Of a DNA stretch of 64,000 nt, positions 1 through 9,300 are shown in pieces. The translations under genes and the position numbers were made by a program. Numbering within the stretch: position 1 is the stretch's first letter; every line of letters begins with the position of its first letter. The notes under the pieces are model-generated. The model worked only from the letters and a program-made list of their open reading frames with translations. It ran no database searches and was not told the origin of the DNA. Origin of the DNA: Peterkaempfera podocarpi. Lineage in GTDB: Bacteria > Actinomycetota > Actinomycetes > Streptomycetales > Streptomycetaceae. The stretch covers positions 5,828,001-5,892,000 of the forward strand of contig NZ_CP162102.1 in the NCBI RefSeq assembly GCF_042466665.1, written 5' to 3'.

Positions 1-1
1 G

Positions 2-286
2 GAGGCGGTCACAGCGGTGGTGGAGGTCGTCTCGCGGACGAGCAGCGGCCGCGACTACCGGGACAAGCGGGAGATCTACGGTGCGGGAGGAGTGCCCGTC
101 TATCTGATCGTCGACCCGATCGAGGCTCGTTGCGTGCTGCTCACGGAGCCACTCCCCCGGGGCGAGTCCGGTCCGGGTGGCTATCGGACCGAGCGCACCA
201 GCAAGTTCGGCGAGCCCGTTCCGATCCCGGAACTGGACCTCACCCTCGACACCGGCGAGTTCCAGACGATCAGCGCGGCTCCGTGA
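2..286 (+). CDS. Uma2 family endonuclease-like protein, C-terminal part
   Basis: This is the 3' end of a gene that enters from the left edge; 94 residues are visible. The visible part contains the VVEVVS segment, a lysine-rich K-E-x-Y turn and the VYLIVDP strand that are typical of the C-terminal half of Uma2/DUF820 proteins, a PD-(D/E)XK-nuclease-fold family abundant in Streptomyces and cyanobacteria with no firmly assigned role. The N-terminal half lies outside the window, so the full set of active-site residues cannot be checked. The gene converges on the DUF3097 gene and their 3' ends overlap by 17 bp, which is tight packing for convergent genes. Confidence 0.75.
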   Translation, partial: EAVTAVVEVVSRTSSGRDYRDKREIYGAGGVPVYLIVDPIEARCVLLTEPLPRGESGPGGYRTERTSKFGEPVPIPELDLTLDTGEFQTISAAP

Positions 287-1097
287 CGAAGTCGATCAGC
301 TCCTCGACCCGGCCCAGCAGGGCCGGGTCCAGGTCGCGGTAGGAGTCCACCGAGGCCAGGATGCGGCGCCAGGCCGCCGGAGCGTCCACCGGCCAGCCCA
401 GCCGGCGGCAGACCCCCTCCTTCCAGGACTCACCCCTCGGCACCTCGGGCCACCCGGGGATCCCCACACTGGAGGGCTTCACGGCCTGCCAGACGTCGAT
501 GTACGGGTGGCCCACCACCAGGACCTCGGTGCCGGTCACCTGCTCGGCGATGCGCTGCTCCTTGGACCCCGGCACCAGGTGGTCGACCAGCACACCCAGC
601 CGCCGCCCCGGCCCGGGGGCGAAGTCCGCCACGATCGCGGGCAGGTCGTCCACGCCCTCCAGGTACTCCACCACCACGCCCTCGATGCGCAGGTCGTCGC
701 CCCAGACCCGCTCCACCAGCTCGGCGTCGTGGCGGCCCTCCACATAGATCCGGGACCCCCTGGCCACCCGGGCCCTGGCACCCGGCACGGCGATCGAGCC
801 CGAAGCGGTGCGGCCGGGTGTGCGGGACGCCGCGGGCGCCGCCGGGCGGACCAGGGTGATCACCCGGCCCTCCAGCAGGAAGCCGCGCGGCGCCATCGGA
901 AAGACCCGCTGCTTGCCGAAGCGGTCCTCCAGCGTGACGGTGAACCCCTCGGCGGTCTTCTCGCACCGCACCACGGCCCCGCAGAAGCCGGTCGCGGCCT
1001 CCTCCACCACCAGGCCGGGCTCCGCCGCCACCTCCGGCGCGGGCCGCTGCCGCTTCCACGGCGGGGTCAGGTCGGGTCCGTAACTCCTGCTGCGCAT
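270..1097 (-). CDS. DUF3097 family protein
   Basis: 275 residues, matching the usual length of the actinobacterial DUF3097 family, whose function is unknown. The N-terminal region (RSYGPDLTPPWKR) and the central segment ending in YRDLDPALLGRVEELIDFV are recognisable family landmarks. The middle contains the IYVEGRHDAELVERVWGDDL stretch, which looks like a TOPRIM-type acidic core (E-G-x-x-D followed by further Asp residues); a nucleotide- or nucleic-acid-binding role would be an inference. No signal peptide or membrane segment is present. It lies 22 bp downstream of pspAB and is probably the last gene of the htpX-pspAB-DUF3097 transcription unit. The start is the first ATG of the open frame. 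Confidence 0.85.
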   Translation of the reverse strand: MRSRSYGPDLTPPWKRQRPAPEVAAEPGLVVEEAATGFCGAVVRCEKTAEGFTVTLEDRFGKQRVFPMAPRGFLLEGRVITLVRPAAPAASRTPGRTASGSIAVPGARARVARGSRIYVEGRHDAELVERVWGDDLRIEGVVVEYLEGVDDLPAIVADFAPGPGRRLGVLVDHLVPGSKEQRIAEQVTGTEVLVVGHPYIDVWQAVKPSSVGIPGWPEVPRGESWKEGVCRRLGWPVDAPAAWRRILASVDSYRDLDPALLGRVEELIDFVTEPR

Positions 1098-1119
1098 CCC
1101 ATGGAGTGTAGGGACGCTG

Positions 1120-1704
1120 TCACAACCCGGGTGCGCCCCACACCGGGAACCAGCGGGAGAGGTCGGGCTCGATCCGCAGATCGTCGCCGATCATGGCCTT
1201 CACCTGGAGCTCCAGCGCGCTGTCCCGCTTCTCCCCGCCTCCGGTGACCGGGGCGAAGGGATAGAAGGTGCCGCGCTTGAACAGGTAGACCAGCGCCAGG
1301 GCGCGGCCCTCGGCGTCCCGGAAACCCACCAGGGAGCAGAGCAGTTGGGGGCCGAAGCCATTGGCCTCCAGCTCGCTGTTGACCGCGTGCAGATCGTTGA
1401 CCAGCGACGGCAGGTCGTCGGGGGAGTGGCGGGCCAGCAGCCAGGAGTAGCCGTAGGAGTCGCGGCTGGCCTCGACCGGTGCGCCGCCCCGGGCGGTGTC
1501 GGCGTCCAGCAGCTCCCGGACCTGCTGCTGCACCTGGGCGAAGGCGCCGCCCTCCACGGCGGCGAAGCAGACCGAGCCGGTGCCGGTCGGCAGGAAGCCG
1601 GCCGCGGCCTGCAGGGTGACCGCGGCCGACGGCAGGCCGAAGAGCTGGTCCAGATCGGGGCGGGCGGCCCGGCGCCGGCCGAGCAGCGCGTCAAGGAAGC
1701 CCAC
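1120..1704 (-). CDS. pspAB: PspA-associated protein PspAB
   Basis: 194 residues beginning VGFLDALLGRRR, which I recognise as the actinobacterial PspA-associated protein PspAB. It is a soluble protein linked by gene association to the phage-shock membrane stress response; its biochemical role is not established. The open frame extends upstream, but the GTG at 1704 is preferred because the frame upstream of it is antisense-like noise inside htpX and because it begins one base after the htpX stop codon (TGA-C-GTG), which allows translational coupling. The central part (VTLQAAAGFLPTGTG) and the C-terminal LSRWFPVWGAPGL are family hallmarks. The pairing with HtpX fits a role in membrane protein quality control. 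Confidence 0.85.
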   Translation of the reverse strand: MGFLDALLGRRRAARPDLDQLFGLPSAAVTLQAAAGFLPTGTGSVCFAAVEGGAFAQVQQQVRELLDADTARGGAPVEASRDSYGYSWLLARHSPDDLPSLVNDLHAVNSELEANGFGPQLLCSLVGFRDAEGRALALVYLFKRGTFYPFAPVTGGGEKRDSALELQVKAMIGDDLRIEPDLSRWFPVWGAPGL

Positions 1705-1705
1705 G

Positions 1706-2617
1706 TCAGCGGCCCAGCTCGGTGGAGATCCGGCCGAGCTGCTCCAGGCGCTTCTCCAGCGTGGGGTGGGTGGAGAGCAGCTGGGAGGCGCCCTCCTTGG
1801 CGCTGAGCGCGGGCGCGAAGTAGAAGGCGTTGTACGGCTGGGCCCGCCGCAGGTCCTCACTGGGGATACGGGCGATCTGGCCGGTGACCTTGGTGAGCGC
1901 CGAGGCCAGCTCCGAGGGCCGTCCGGTGAGCAGCGCGGCCGCGCGGTCCGCGGCCAGCTCGCGGTAGCGGGAGAGCAGCCGGGTCAGCAGGAAGCCGATG
2001 GCCCAGACGACCATGCTCACCAGGGGGATCACCAGGGCGGCGATCGCCGCGTTCTGGTCCCGGCCGCCGCCGCGGAAGCCGCCCCACAGGCCGATCCGGG
2101 TGATGGCGCCGGCCAGTACGGCGAGGAAGCCGGCGATGGTCATCACGGCGACGTCCCGGTGGGCGACATGGGAGAGCTCATGGGCGAGCACGCCCTCCAG
2201 CTCCTCCGGCTCCAGGCGGCGCAGCAGTCCGGTGGTGACACAGACCACGGCCTTCTCCGGTTTGCGGCCGGTGGCGAAGGCGTTGGGCATGTCGTTGACG
2301 GCGACCGCGACCCGCGGCTTGGGCATGTCGGCCAGGGCGCACAGCCGGTCGATGGCGCCGTGCAGCTGCGGGTACTGCTCGGGCGAGGCCTCACGGGCAC
2401 CCATCGCCCGCTCGGCGATGGTGTCGCTGAACCAGAACTGCGCGACGAACAGCCCGGCGGAGACCACCACCACCAGTGGCCAGGCCCGGCCGAGCAGGGC
2501 GATCAGCAGGCCGGTGAAGCCGACGTAGACCAGCCCGATGAGGAACATCGTGGTGACCATCCGGCGGGTCAGTCCACGGTCGGGTGCGAAGCGGGTCCGC
2601 TGCCCGGACACAGCCAT
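1706..2617 (-). CDS. htpX: Zinc metalloprotease HtpX (M48B)
   Basis: 303 residues. HtpX is a membrane-bound zinc protease that cleaves damaged integral membrane proteins. Visible features are two N-terminal membrane segments (about residues 21-42 and 46-62), the zinc motif HELSH at 146-150, two more hydrophobic segments (155-175, 190-212) and the third zinc ligand, Glu220, in YRELAAD. This is the standard M48B layout. The start is set by a GAGGAG Shine-Dalgarno sequence a few bases upstream of the ATG at 2617. It is the first gene of a probable htpX-pspAB-DUF3097 unit and is divergent from hrcA across 277 bp. Confidence 0.93.
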   Translation of the reverse strand: MAVSGQRTRFAPDRGLTRRMVTTMFLIGLVYVGFTGLLIALLGRAWPLVVVVSAGLFVAQFWFSDTIAERAMGAREASPEQYPQLHGAIDRLCALADMPKPRVAVAVNDMPNAFATGRKPEKAVVCVTTGLLRRLEPEELEGVLAHELSHVAHRDVAVMTIAGFLAVLAGAITRIGLWGGFRGGGRDQNAAIAALVIPLVSMVVWAIGFLLTRLLSRYRELAADRAAALLTGRPSELASALTKVTGQIARIPSEDLRRAQPYNAFYFAPALSAKEGASQLLSTHPTLEKRLEQLGRISTELGR

Positions 2618-2894
2618 GGCTCCTCCTCAACATGTGCCGCCCGAGGCGGCCGGGGCGGCTGCGGGTCCGTCCCACTGCTTCGATGCTGCCACCGCGGTGC
2701 CCCGGGTGGCAGCACTCCACGAGGTGATCCTCGGGGTGATCCTCATTGCTTCCCCCGACGGCCCGTTCCGGGTGTCGGAGCCGGGCCTTACACTGGCAGG
2801 TACGGTCCTGGCACTCGCCCGCGCAGAGTGCCAGACCCGAAGGGGCCGGGCAGAACCCGTACTGGTTGAACGCGTAACGCCGGAGGTGCGTGCC
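2618..2894. other. Intergenic region between divergent htpX and hrcA
   Basis: 277 bp that must hold the promoters of both htpX and hrcA. The clearest element is the CIRCE operator, listed separately. Nearer htpX there is a direct repeat of GTGATCCTC (around 2723-2748) whose meaning is unknown. No additional gene with acceptable codon use is seen. Confidence 0.6.
2808..2834 (+). promoter_or_regulatory. CIRCE operator for HrcA
   Basis: The inverted repeat CTGGCACTC - 9 nt - GAGTGCCAG has two perfect 9-bp arms. It matches the CIRCE element (consensus arm TTAGCACTC with a 9-nt spacer) in arm sequence core and in spacing. It lies 61 bp before the hrcA start, so HrcA should repress its own gene and the downstream dnaJ2 under non-stress conditions. 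Confidence 0.9.
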
Positions 2895-3910
2895 ATGCTT
2901 GACGAACGCAAGCTCGCGGTGCTGCGCGCCATCGTGCAGGACTACGTCGGCACCGAGGAGCCGGTGGGCTCCAAGGCGCTGGTGGAGCGGCACAATCTCG
3001 GGGTCTCCCCGGCCACGGTGCGCAACGACATGTCGGCGCTGGAGGAGGACGGCTACATCCACCAGCCGCACACCAGCGCGGGCCGGGTCCCCACCGACAA
3101 GGGCTACCGGCTCTTCGTGGACCGGCTGGCGGAGGTCAAGCCGCTCTCCGCGCCCGAGCGCCGGGCGATCCGGCAGTTCCTGGACAGCGCGGTCGACCTG
3201 GACGACGTGGTCGCCCGTACGGTGCGGCTGCTGGCGCAGCTCACCCGGCAGGTCGCCGTGGTGCAGTACCCTTCGCTCTCGCGCTCCAGCGTGCGGCATG
3301 TGGAACTGCTGGCGCTGGCGCCCACCAAGGTCATGCTGGTGCTGATCACCAACACCGGCCGGGTCGAGCAGCGCATCGTGGACTCCCCGGTCCCGGTCGG
3401 TGAGACGGTGCTGGCCGATCTGCGGGCCCGGCTGAACGCCCGGGCCGGTGGGCGGCGCTTCCCGGAGGTGCCGGCCCTGCTGCAGGACCTCCCCGAGGCC
3501 TTCGAACGGATGACCGGCCGATCGTCGCCGCGGTCCTCTCCACCCTCTTCGAGAGCCTGGTGGAGCGCACCGAGGAGCGCATCATGCTCGGTGGCACGGC
3601 CAATCTCACCCGCTTCGGACACGACTTCCCGCTGACCATCCGGCCGGTGCTGGAGGCGTTGGAGGAGCAGGTGGTGCTGCTGAGGCTGCTGGGGGAGACG
3701 GCGGACCGGGGGATGACGGTCCGGATCGGTCACGAGATCGACTACGAGGGACTGAATTCCACGTCCGTCGTCTCGGTGGGCTACGGTTCGGGCGACGAGT
3801 CCGTTGCGAAGTTGGGCGTCATCGGCCCGACACGGATGGACTACCCGGGGACGATGGGGGCGGTACGCGCGGTGGCACGGTACGTCGGTCAGATCCTGGC
3901 TGAGTCGTAA
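2895..3910 (+). CDS. hrcA: Heat-inducible transcription repressor HrcA (frame interrupted)
   Basis: HrcA binds CIRCE operators and represses heat-shock genes. Residues 1-75 form the winged helix domain (MLDERKLAVLRAIVQDY, then SPATVRNDMSALEEDGYI), followed by the GAF-like sensor domain. The frame breaks near 3507-3512: the upstream frame ends in PEAFERMTG and the -1 frame continues with RPIVAAVLSTLFESLVER through GGTANLTRFGHDFPLTIRP to the stop at 3910. Restoring one base gives 338 residues, the usual HrcA length, so a missing base in the consensus is more likely than a real mutation. The ATG at 2895 follows a GGAGG sequence at 2882-2886. dnaJ2 follows 30 bp downstream. Confidence 0.9.
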
Positions 3911-3940
3911 GGTCTAGAGGCGGAGCAAGCGGAGTCATTG

Positions 3941-5083
3941 GTGGCCACGGACTACTACGCGGTACTGGGCGTCCGACGGGACGCGGGGCAGGACGAGATC
4001 AAGAAGGCGTTCCGTCGCCTCGCTCGTGAGCTGCACCCCGACGTCAACCCCGATCCCAAGACGCAGGAGCGTTTCAAGGAGATCAACGCCGCCTACGAGG
4101 TGCTCTCCGACCCGGCCAAGCGCCAGGTCTACGACCTCGGTGGCGACCCGCTGTCGCCCAACGGCGGCGGTGGCGGCGCAGGCGGCTTCGGCACCGGCGC
4201 GGGCTTCGGCTTCTCGGACATCATGGACGCCTTCTTCGGCGCCTCGGCGGGGACCCGCGGACCCCGGTCCCGCACCCGGCGCGGCCAGGACGCCATGATC
4301 CGCATCGAGATCACGCTGGAGGAGGCGGCGTTCGGGACGACCAAGGAGATCCAGGTCGACACCGCCGTCACCTGCACCACCTGCAGCGGCGAGGGCGCGG
4401 CCCCGGGCACCTCCGCGCAGACCTGTGACATGTGCCGCGGCCGCGGCGAGGTCTCCCAGGTCACCCGGTCCTTCCTGGGCCAGGTCATGACCTCCCGGCC
4501 CTGCCCGCAGTGCCAGGGCTTCGGCACCGTGGTCCCCACCCCCTGCCCCGAGTGCGCGGGCGACGGCCGGGTGCGTGCCCGCCGCACCCTCACCGTGAAG
4601 ATCCCCGCGGGTGTGGACAACGGCACCCGCATCCAGCTCGCCGGCGAGGGCGAGGTCGGCCCCGGCGGCGGCCCGGCCGGCGACCTCTACGTCGAGATCG
4701 GTGAGACCGCCCACCGGGTCTTCCAGCGGCGCGGCGACGACCTGCACTGCACCGTCACCATTCCGATGACGGCGGCGGCGCTGGGCACCAAGGTTCCGCT
4801 GGACACGCTGGACGGCCTGGAGGAGGTCGACATCCGGCCCGGCACCCAGTCCGGACAGTCCATCCCCATGCACGGCCGCGGCATCACCCATCTGCGCGGC
4901 GGCGGCCGCGGCGACCTGATCGTCCATGTCGAGGTGCAGACCCCGGTCAAGCTCGACCCGGAGCAGGAGGAGCTGGTCCGCCGGCTCGCCAAGCTGCGCG
5001 GCGAGGAGCGGCCCTCCGGCACCTTCGCGCCCGGCCAGCAGGGGCTGTTCTCCCGGCTCAAGGACGCCTTCAACGGCCGGTAA
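3941..5083 (+). CDS. dnaJ: Molecular chaperone DnaJ (DnaJ2)
   Basis: 380 residues. DnaJ stimulates the ATPase of DnaK and delivers unfolded clients. The J domain (1-70) contains the HPD triad at residues 32-34. A Gly/Phe-rich linker follows, then the zinc-finger region with four CxxCxGxG repeats (CTTCSGEG, CDMCRGRG, CPQCQGFG, CPECAGDG), then the two substrate-binding barrels. I chose the GTG at 3941, with GGAG at 3931-3934, rather than the TTG immediately before it; this gives the family N-terminus ATDYYAVLGV. This is the second DnaJ found in actinobacteria, co-transcribed with hrcA and so under CIRCE control, as opposed to the one encoded with dnaK. Confidence 0.95.
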   Translation: MATDYYAVLGVRRDAGQDEIKKAFRRLARELHPDVNPDPKTQERFKEINAAYEVLSDPAKRQVYDLGGDPLSPNGGGGGAGGFGTGAGFGFSDIMDAFFGASAGTRGPRSRTRRGQDAMIRIEITLEEAAFGTTKEIQVDTAVTCTTCSGEGAAPGTSAQTCDMCRGRGEVSQVTRSFLGQVMTSRPCPQCQGFGTVVPTPCPECAGDGRVRARRTLTVKIPAGVDNGTRIQLAGEGEVGPGGGPAGDLYVEIGETAHRVFQRRGDDLHCTVTIPMTAAALGTKVPLDTLDGLEEVDIRPGTQSGQSIPMHGRGITHLRGGGRGDLIVHVEVQTPVKLDPEQEELVRRLAKLRGEERPSGTFAPGQQGLFSRLKDAFNGR

Positions 5084-5095
5084 GGACCCTGTGCG

Positions 5096-5845
5096 ATGAC
5101 CGCCCCCGTGTTCGTCCTGGACGACGACCGCCTCCAGGACGCCTCCCCGGGCGCCCTGGTGCACCTGGACGGCCCCGAGGGGCGGCACGCCGTCGCCGTG
5201 AAACGCCTGGCGGTCGGTGAGCCCGTGGTGCTCACCGACGGCCGCGGCACCGGCGCGTACGGAACCGTCGCGCATCTGCACGGCAAGGACGCCCTGGACG
5301 CGGAGATCACCGAGGTGCGCCGGGAGCCCGAGGCCCGGCCGCGGATCACCGTGGTGCAGGCGCTGCCCAAGGGCGACCGGGGCGAGCTCGCGGTGGAGAC
5401 CATGACCGAGGTCGGTGTGGACGCGGTGGTCCCCTGGGCCGCGTCGCGCTGCATCACCCAGTGGAAGGGCGAGCGCGGCGCCAAGGCGCTGGCCAAGTGG
5501 CGGGCCACCGCCCGTGAGGCCGGGAAGCAGTCGCGCCGGCTGCGCTTCCCGGTGGTGCACGACCTTATGACGACCCGTCAGGTCGCTGCGCTGCTCGCCG
5601 GCGCGGCGCTGCCCGCCGTGCTGCACGAGGAGGGCGCCGAACCGCTGGCCGCCGCCCCGCTGCCCGCCGACGGGGAGATCGTCCTGGTGGTCGGCCCGGA
5701 GGGCGGTGTCTCCCCGGAGGAGCTGGCCGTCTTCGCGGACGCCGGGGCCCGCCCGTACCGGCTGGGTTCCTCCGTGCTGCGCACCTCCACCGCGGGGGTC
5801 GCCGCAGGGGCCCTGCTGCTGGGCCGCACCGGCCGCTGGGGCTGA
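5096..5845 (+). CDS. rsmE: 16S rRNA (uracil1498-N3)-methyltransferase
   Basis: 249 residues. RsmE methylates U1498 of 16S rRNA with S-adenosylmethionine. The N-terminal PUA-like part carries the family motif GPEGRHAVAVKRL. The C-terminal SPOUT knot carries VVGPEGGVSPEEL and the terminal LGSSVLRTSTAGVAAG loop. It follows dnaJ2 by 12 bp with an AAGGA sequence before the ATG, so it belongs to the hrcA-dnaJ2-rsmE operon, an arrangement conserved in actinobacteria. The link to heat shock is through operon membership only. Confidence 0.93.
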   Translation: MTAPVFVLDDDRLQDASPGALVHLDGPEGRHAVAVKRLAVGEPVVLTDGRGTGAYGTVAHLHGKDALDAEITEVRREPEARPRITVVQALPKGDRGELAVETMTEVGVDAVVPWAASRCITQWKGERGAKALAKWRATAREAGKQSRRLRFPVVHDLMTTRQVAALLAGAALPAVLHEEGAEPLAAAPLPADGEIVLVVGPEGGVSPEELAVFADAGARPYRLGSSVLRTSTAGVAAGALLLGRTGRWG

Positions 5846-5846
5846 C

Positions 5847-6199
5847 TCAGGAGAGCCGGCGCAGCGCCACCGTCACCAGGTGCAGGTACAGGTACAGCAC
5901 CACAGAGACGCCTGCCGCCCGGCGCCGCCGGGCCGCGTGGAGCGCCACCGCGCCGGCGCCGAACCACAGCACCTCCAGCGCCGCGCCCGGGCAACGCCGT
6001 GCAGCGGCACCACCGCGCCCTCTTCCGCGCCGAACAGTGCCCACACGGCCACCGCCGCGGCGACCGCGCCCACCGCGGCCGACACCCGCCGCCGCCGGCT
6101 GCCGCGCAGCGACAGACCCCACAGGCCCGCGGCGCCCAGCACGGCCACCTCCAGCAGGAACGAGAGCACCGCGACCACGCCGTGCACCACGTCCGTCAT
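5847..6199 (-). CDS. DUF2568 (YrdB-like) small membrane protein, frame interrupted
   Basis: Starts MTDVVHGVVAVLSFLLEVAVL from an ATG preceded by a GGGGGA Shine-Dalgarno sequence. The first frame runs through VWALFGAEEGAVVPLHGVAR. After a break near 5985-5998 the sequence continues in another frame with GAALEVLWFGAGAVALHAAR and ends at 5847. Adding one G to the run in CCCGGG restores a single 117-residue protein with four hydrophobic segments, the layout of the DUF2568/YrdB family. Function is unknown. The gene converges on rsmE with one base between the stops. The break is most simply a homopolymer undercall. Confidence 0.7.
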
Positions 6200-6338
6200 G
6201 CGTCCCCCCGCGGACCTCCGGGCCGGGCACCCCGGCCTGTCGACGCGCACATCCTGGCGGCGCGCCACGGATCATGCGGACCCGCCGGTCCCGGATTCGC
6301 TGAGGGGGAAACCTCTCGCAGCTGTCCGAGCCCCTGGC

Positions 6339-6352
6339 TAGGGTGGCGGACG
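6339..6352 (+). promoter_or_regulatory. -10 element for a leaderless transcript of the tricorn gene
   Basis: TAGGGT at 6339-6344 is followed by 7 nt and then the GTG at 6352. No Shine-Dalgarno sequence precedes that GTG. This spacing puts the transcription start at or next to the start codon. The -35 region is not recognisable. Confidence 0.55.
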
Positions 6353-9300
6353 TGATCAATGCTGACTCCGGAACCACCGCGAACCCTGTCGGCGCCTACC
6401 TCCGTCATCCGCATCTCCACGGCGAGCTGGTCACCTTTGTGGCCGAGGACGACGTCTGGGTCGCCCCGCTCGGCGGCGGTCGCGCATGGCGGCTCAGCGC
6501 CGACCAGGCACCCTCCGCCCATCCCCGCTTCTCGCCGGACGGTTCTCGGATCGCCTGGACCTCGACCCGCGACGGGGCCCCCGAGATCCATGTGGCCCCG
6601 GTCGACGGCGGTCCCGCCCGGCGGCTGACCCACTGGGGCAGCGCCAGGACCGCGCTGCGCGGCTGGACGCCGGAGGGCGAGCCCGTCGCTGTCACCACGG
6701 GCGGCCAGTCGACCCTCCGCCGCACCTGGGCCTTCGCCGTCCCGCTGGACGGCGGTGAGCCGCGCCGGCTGCCGTACGGGCCGATCGCCGGTCTGGCCTT
6801 CGAGCCGGACCCGGGCGGTGCGGAGGAGGGCCGGGTGCTGCTGCTCTCGGCGGGTCCGGTCGGCGTCGGCAAGGAGCCCGCGCACTGGAAGCGCTACCGC
6901 GGTGGCACCGCCGGAAAGCTCTGGACCGGGCGTACGGGCGGCCGGTTCGAGCGGGTCCACGCCGGCCTCGACACCCAGATCGACTCCCCGATGTGGGTCG
7001 GCGACCGTATCGCCTTCCTCTCCGACCACGAGGGCGTCGCCCGGCTCTTCTCCAGCCTGCCCGACGGCAGCGACCTGCGCCGTCACAGCAGCGGCGACTT
7101 CTACGCGCGCAATGCCACCACCGACGGCACCAGGATCGTCTGGCACGAGGCGGGCGACCTCTGGCTGCTGGACTCCCTCGACACCGGTGAGCCGCGCCGT
7201 CTGGAGATCACCCTCGGCAGTCCCCGGACCGCCCGGCAGCCCTTCCCGCTCACCGGGGGGCGCCAGTTGGGCATCCCCGCCCCGGACCGCACCGGGCGGG
7301 CCAGCGCCGTCACCGTCCGCGGCACGGTGCACTGGGTCACCCACCGCGACGGCCCGAGCCGGGCCCTGGCGGCAGAGCCCGGTGTCCGCGCCAGGCTGGC
7401 CGAGGTCGTTCCCTCGGAGGGCGGCCAGACCGTGGTCTGGGTGACGGACGCCGAGGGGGAGGACGCCCTGGAGTTCGCCCCCTCGGCCGGGGCCCTGGGT
7501 GCCGCCCCGCGCCGGGTGGGGGCCGGCCGGCTCGGCCGTGTGCTGGAGCTGGTGGCCGCGCCGGACGGCAGCCGGGTCGCCGTCGCCTCGCACGACGGCC
7601 GGGTGCTGCTGGTCGAGGTGGAGAGCGGTGAGATCCGCGAGATCACCCGCAGCGAGGACGGCGACATCGCCGACCTGGCCTTCTCCCCTGACTCCCGCTG
7701 GCTGGCCTGGTCGCACCCCGGCCCGTGGCCGCTGCGGCAGCTGAAGCTGGCGGACACCACCGACCTCTCGGTGTCCGACGCCACCCCGCTGCGGTTCAAC
7801 GACAGTTCGCCGTCCTTCACCGCGGACGGCAGGCATCTGGCCTTCCTGTCGATCCGCAACTTCGACCCGGTCTACGACGCCCATGTCTTCGACCTGTCCT
7901 TCCCGACCGGCTGCCGCCCCTACCTGATCACCCTGGCCGCCGACACGCCGTCCCCGTTCGGGCCGCAGCTCCACGGGCGGCCGCTCGGCGGCGACGACGA
8001 GAGCAAGGAAGCCAAGGCGGCCGACGCCAAGGGGGCCGAGGACGCAGACGGGGACGACGGCGAGGAGAAGCCGCCGGCCACCCGCGTCGACCTGGAGGGA
8101 CTGCCGGACCGCATCGTGCCGTTCCCGGTGGCCGGCGGCCGCTTCGGCACGCTGCGGGCCGCCAAGGGCGGGGTGCTGTGGACCCGGCTGCCCGTCACCG
8201 GTGTGCTCGGTGACGACCTCGCCTCGCCGGACGACGACGATCCGCGCCCGGTACTGGAGCGCTTCGATCTGACGAGCCGCAAGGACGAGGAACTGGTCGA
8301 CGGGCTGGACGGGTTCGCCGTCTCCGGGGACGGCAGCCGGATCGCGGTGCTCGACCAGGGCCGGCTGCGGGTACTGCCCGCGGACCGCAAGGTCGGCTCC
8401 GGCGACGCCGACGACCTCACCGTCGATCTGTCCCGGATCCGCGCCACCGTGGACCCGGCCGCCGAGTGGCTCCAGATGTACGACGAGAACGGCCGCCTGG
8501 CCCGCGACAACTTCTGGCGCGAGGACCTGGGCGGTATCGACTGGGAGGGCGTGCTCGCCCGCTACCGCCCGCTGGTCGGCCGGCTGGGCAGCCATGACGA
8601 CCTGGTGGACCTGCTCTGGGAGGTGCAGGGCGAGCTCGGCACCTCGCACGCCTATGTCTCCCCGCCCGGCCGCCCCTCGGACACCGCCCGGCAGCAGGGG
8701 CTGCTCGGCGCCGACCTGGTCCGCGAGGGCGGTTCCTGGCGGATCGTCAGGGTGCTGCCCGGCGAGTCCTCGGACCCGCGCGCCCGCTCCCCGCTGTCCG
8801 CCCCCGGCGTCGCCGTACGGGCGGGCGACGCGCTGGTCGCCGTCGACGGCCGGCCGGTGGACCCGGTGACCGGGCCGATGCCGCTGCTCGCCGGCTCGGC
8901 CGGCCGGCCGGTGGAGCTGACCGTCGCCCCCGCGGGCGGCGGCGAGCACCGGCATGTGGTGGTGGTCCCGCTCGGCGACGAGGAGCCGCTGCGGTACCAC
9001 GACTGGGTGGCGGGGCGCCGCGCCGCCGTGCACGAGCTCTCCGCGGGCCGGGTGGGCTATCTGCACGTCCCGGACATGGTCGGCGCCGGCTGGGCGCAGC
9101 TCCACCGTGATCTGCGGGTGGAGATGGCGCTGGAGGGGGTGATCGTCGACCTGCGGGAGAACCGCGGCGGCCACACCTCGCAGCTGGTGGTGGAGAAGCT
9201 CAACCGGCGGATCGTCTCCTGGGGGCGGGCCCGCGATGTGCGGTCCGCCGAGCCGTACCCCGCCGACGCGCCGCGTGGTCCGGTGGTGGCACTGGCCAAT

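Noticed and set aside
177..1247. Long frame on the plus strand across DUF3097
   Set aside because: It is the complement of a real gene in a GC-rich genome; the protein is Pro/His/Arg-rich without any motif.
3935..5626. Long minus-strand frame opposite dnaJ2 and rsmE
   Set aside because: Both plus-strand genes are certain; the antisense translation has no recognisable domain.
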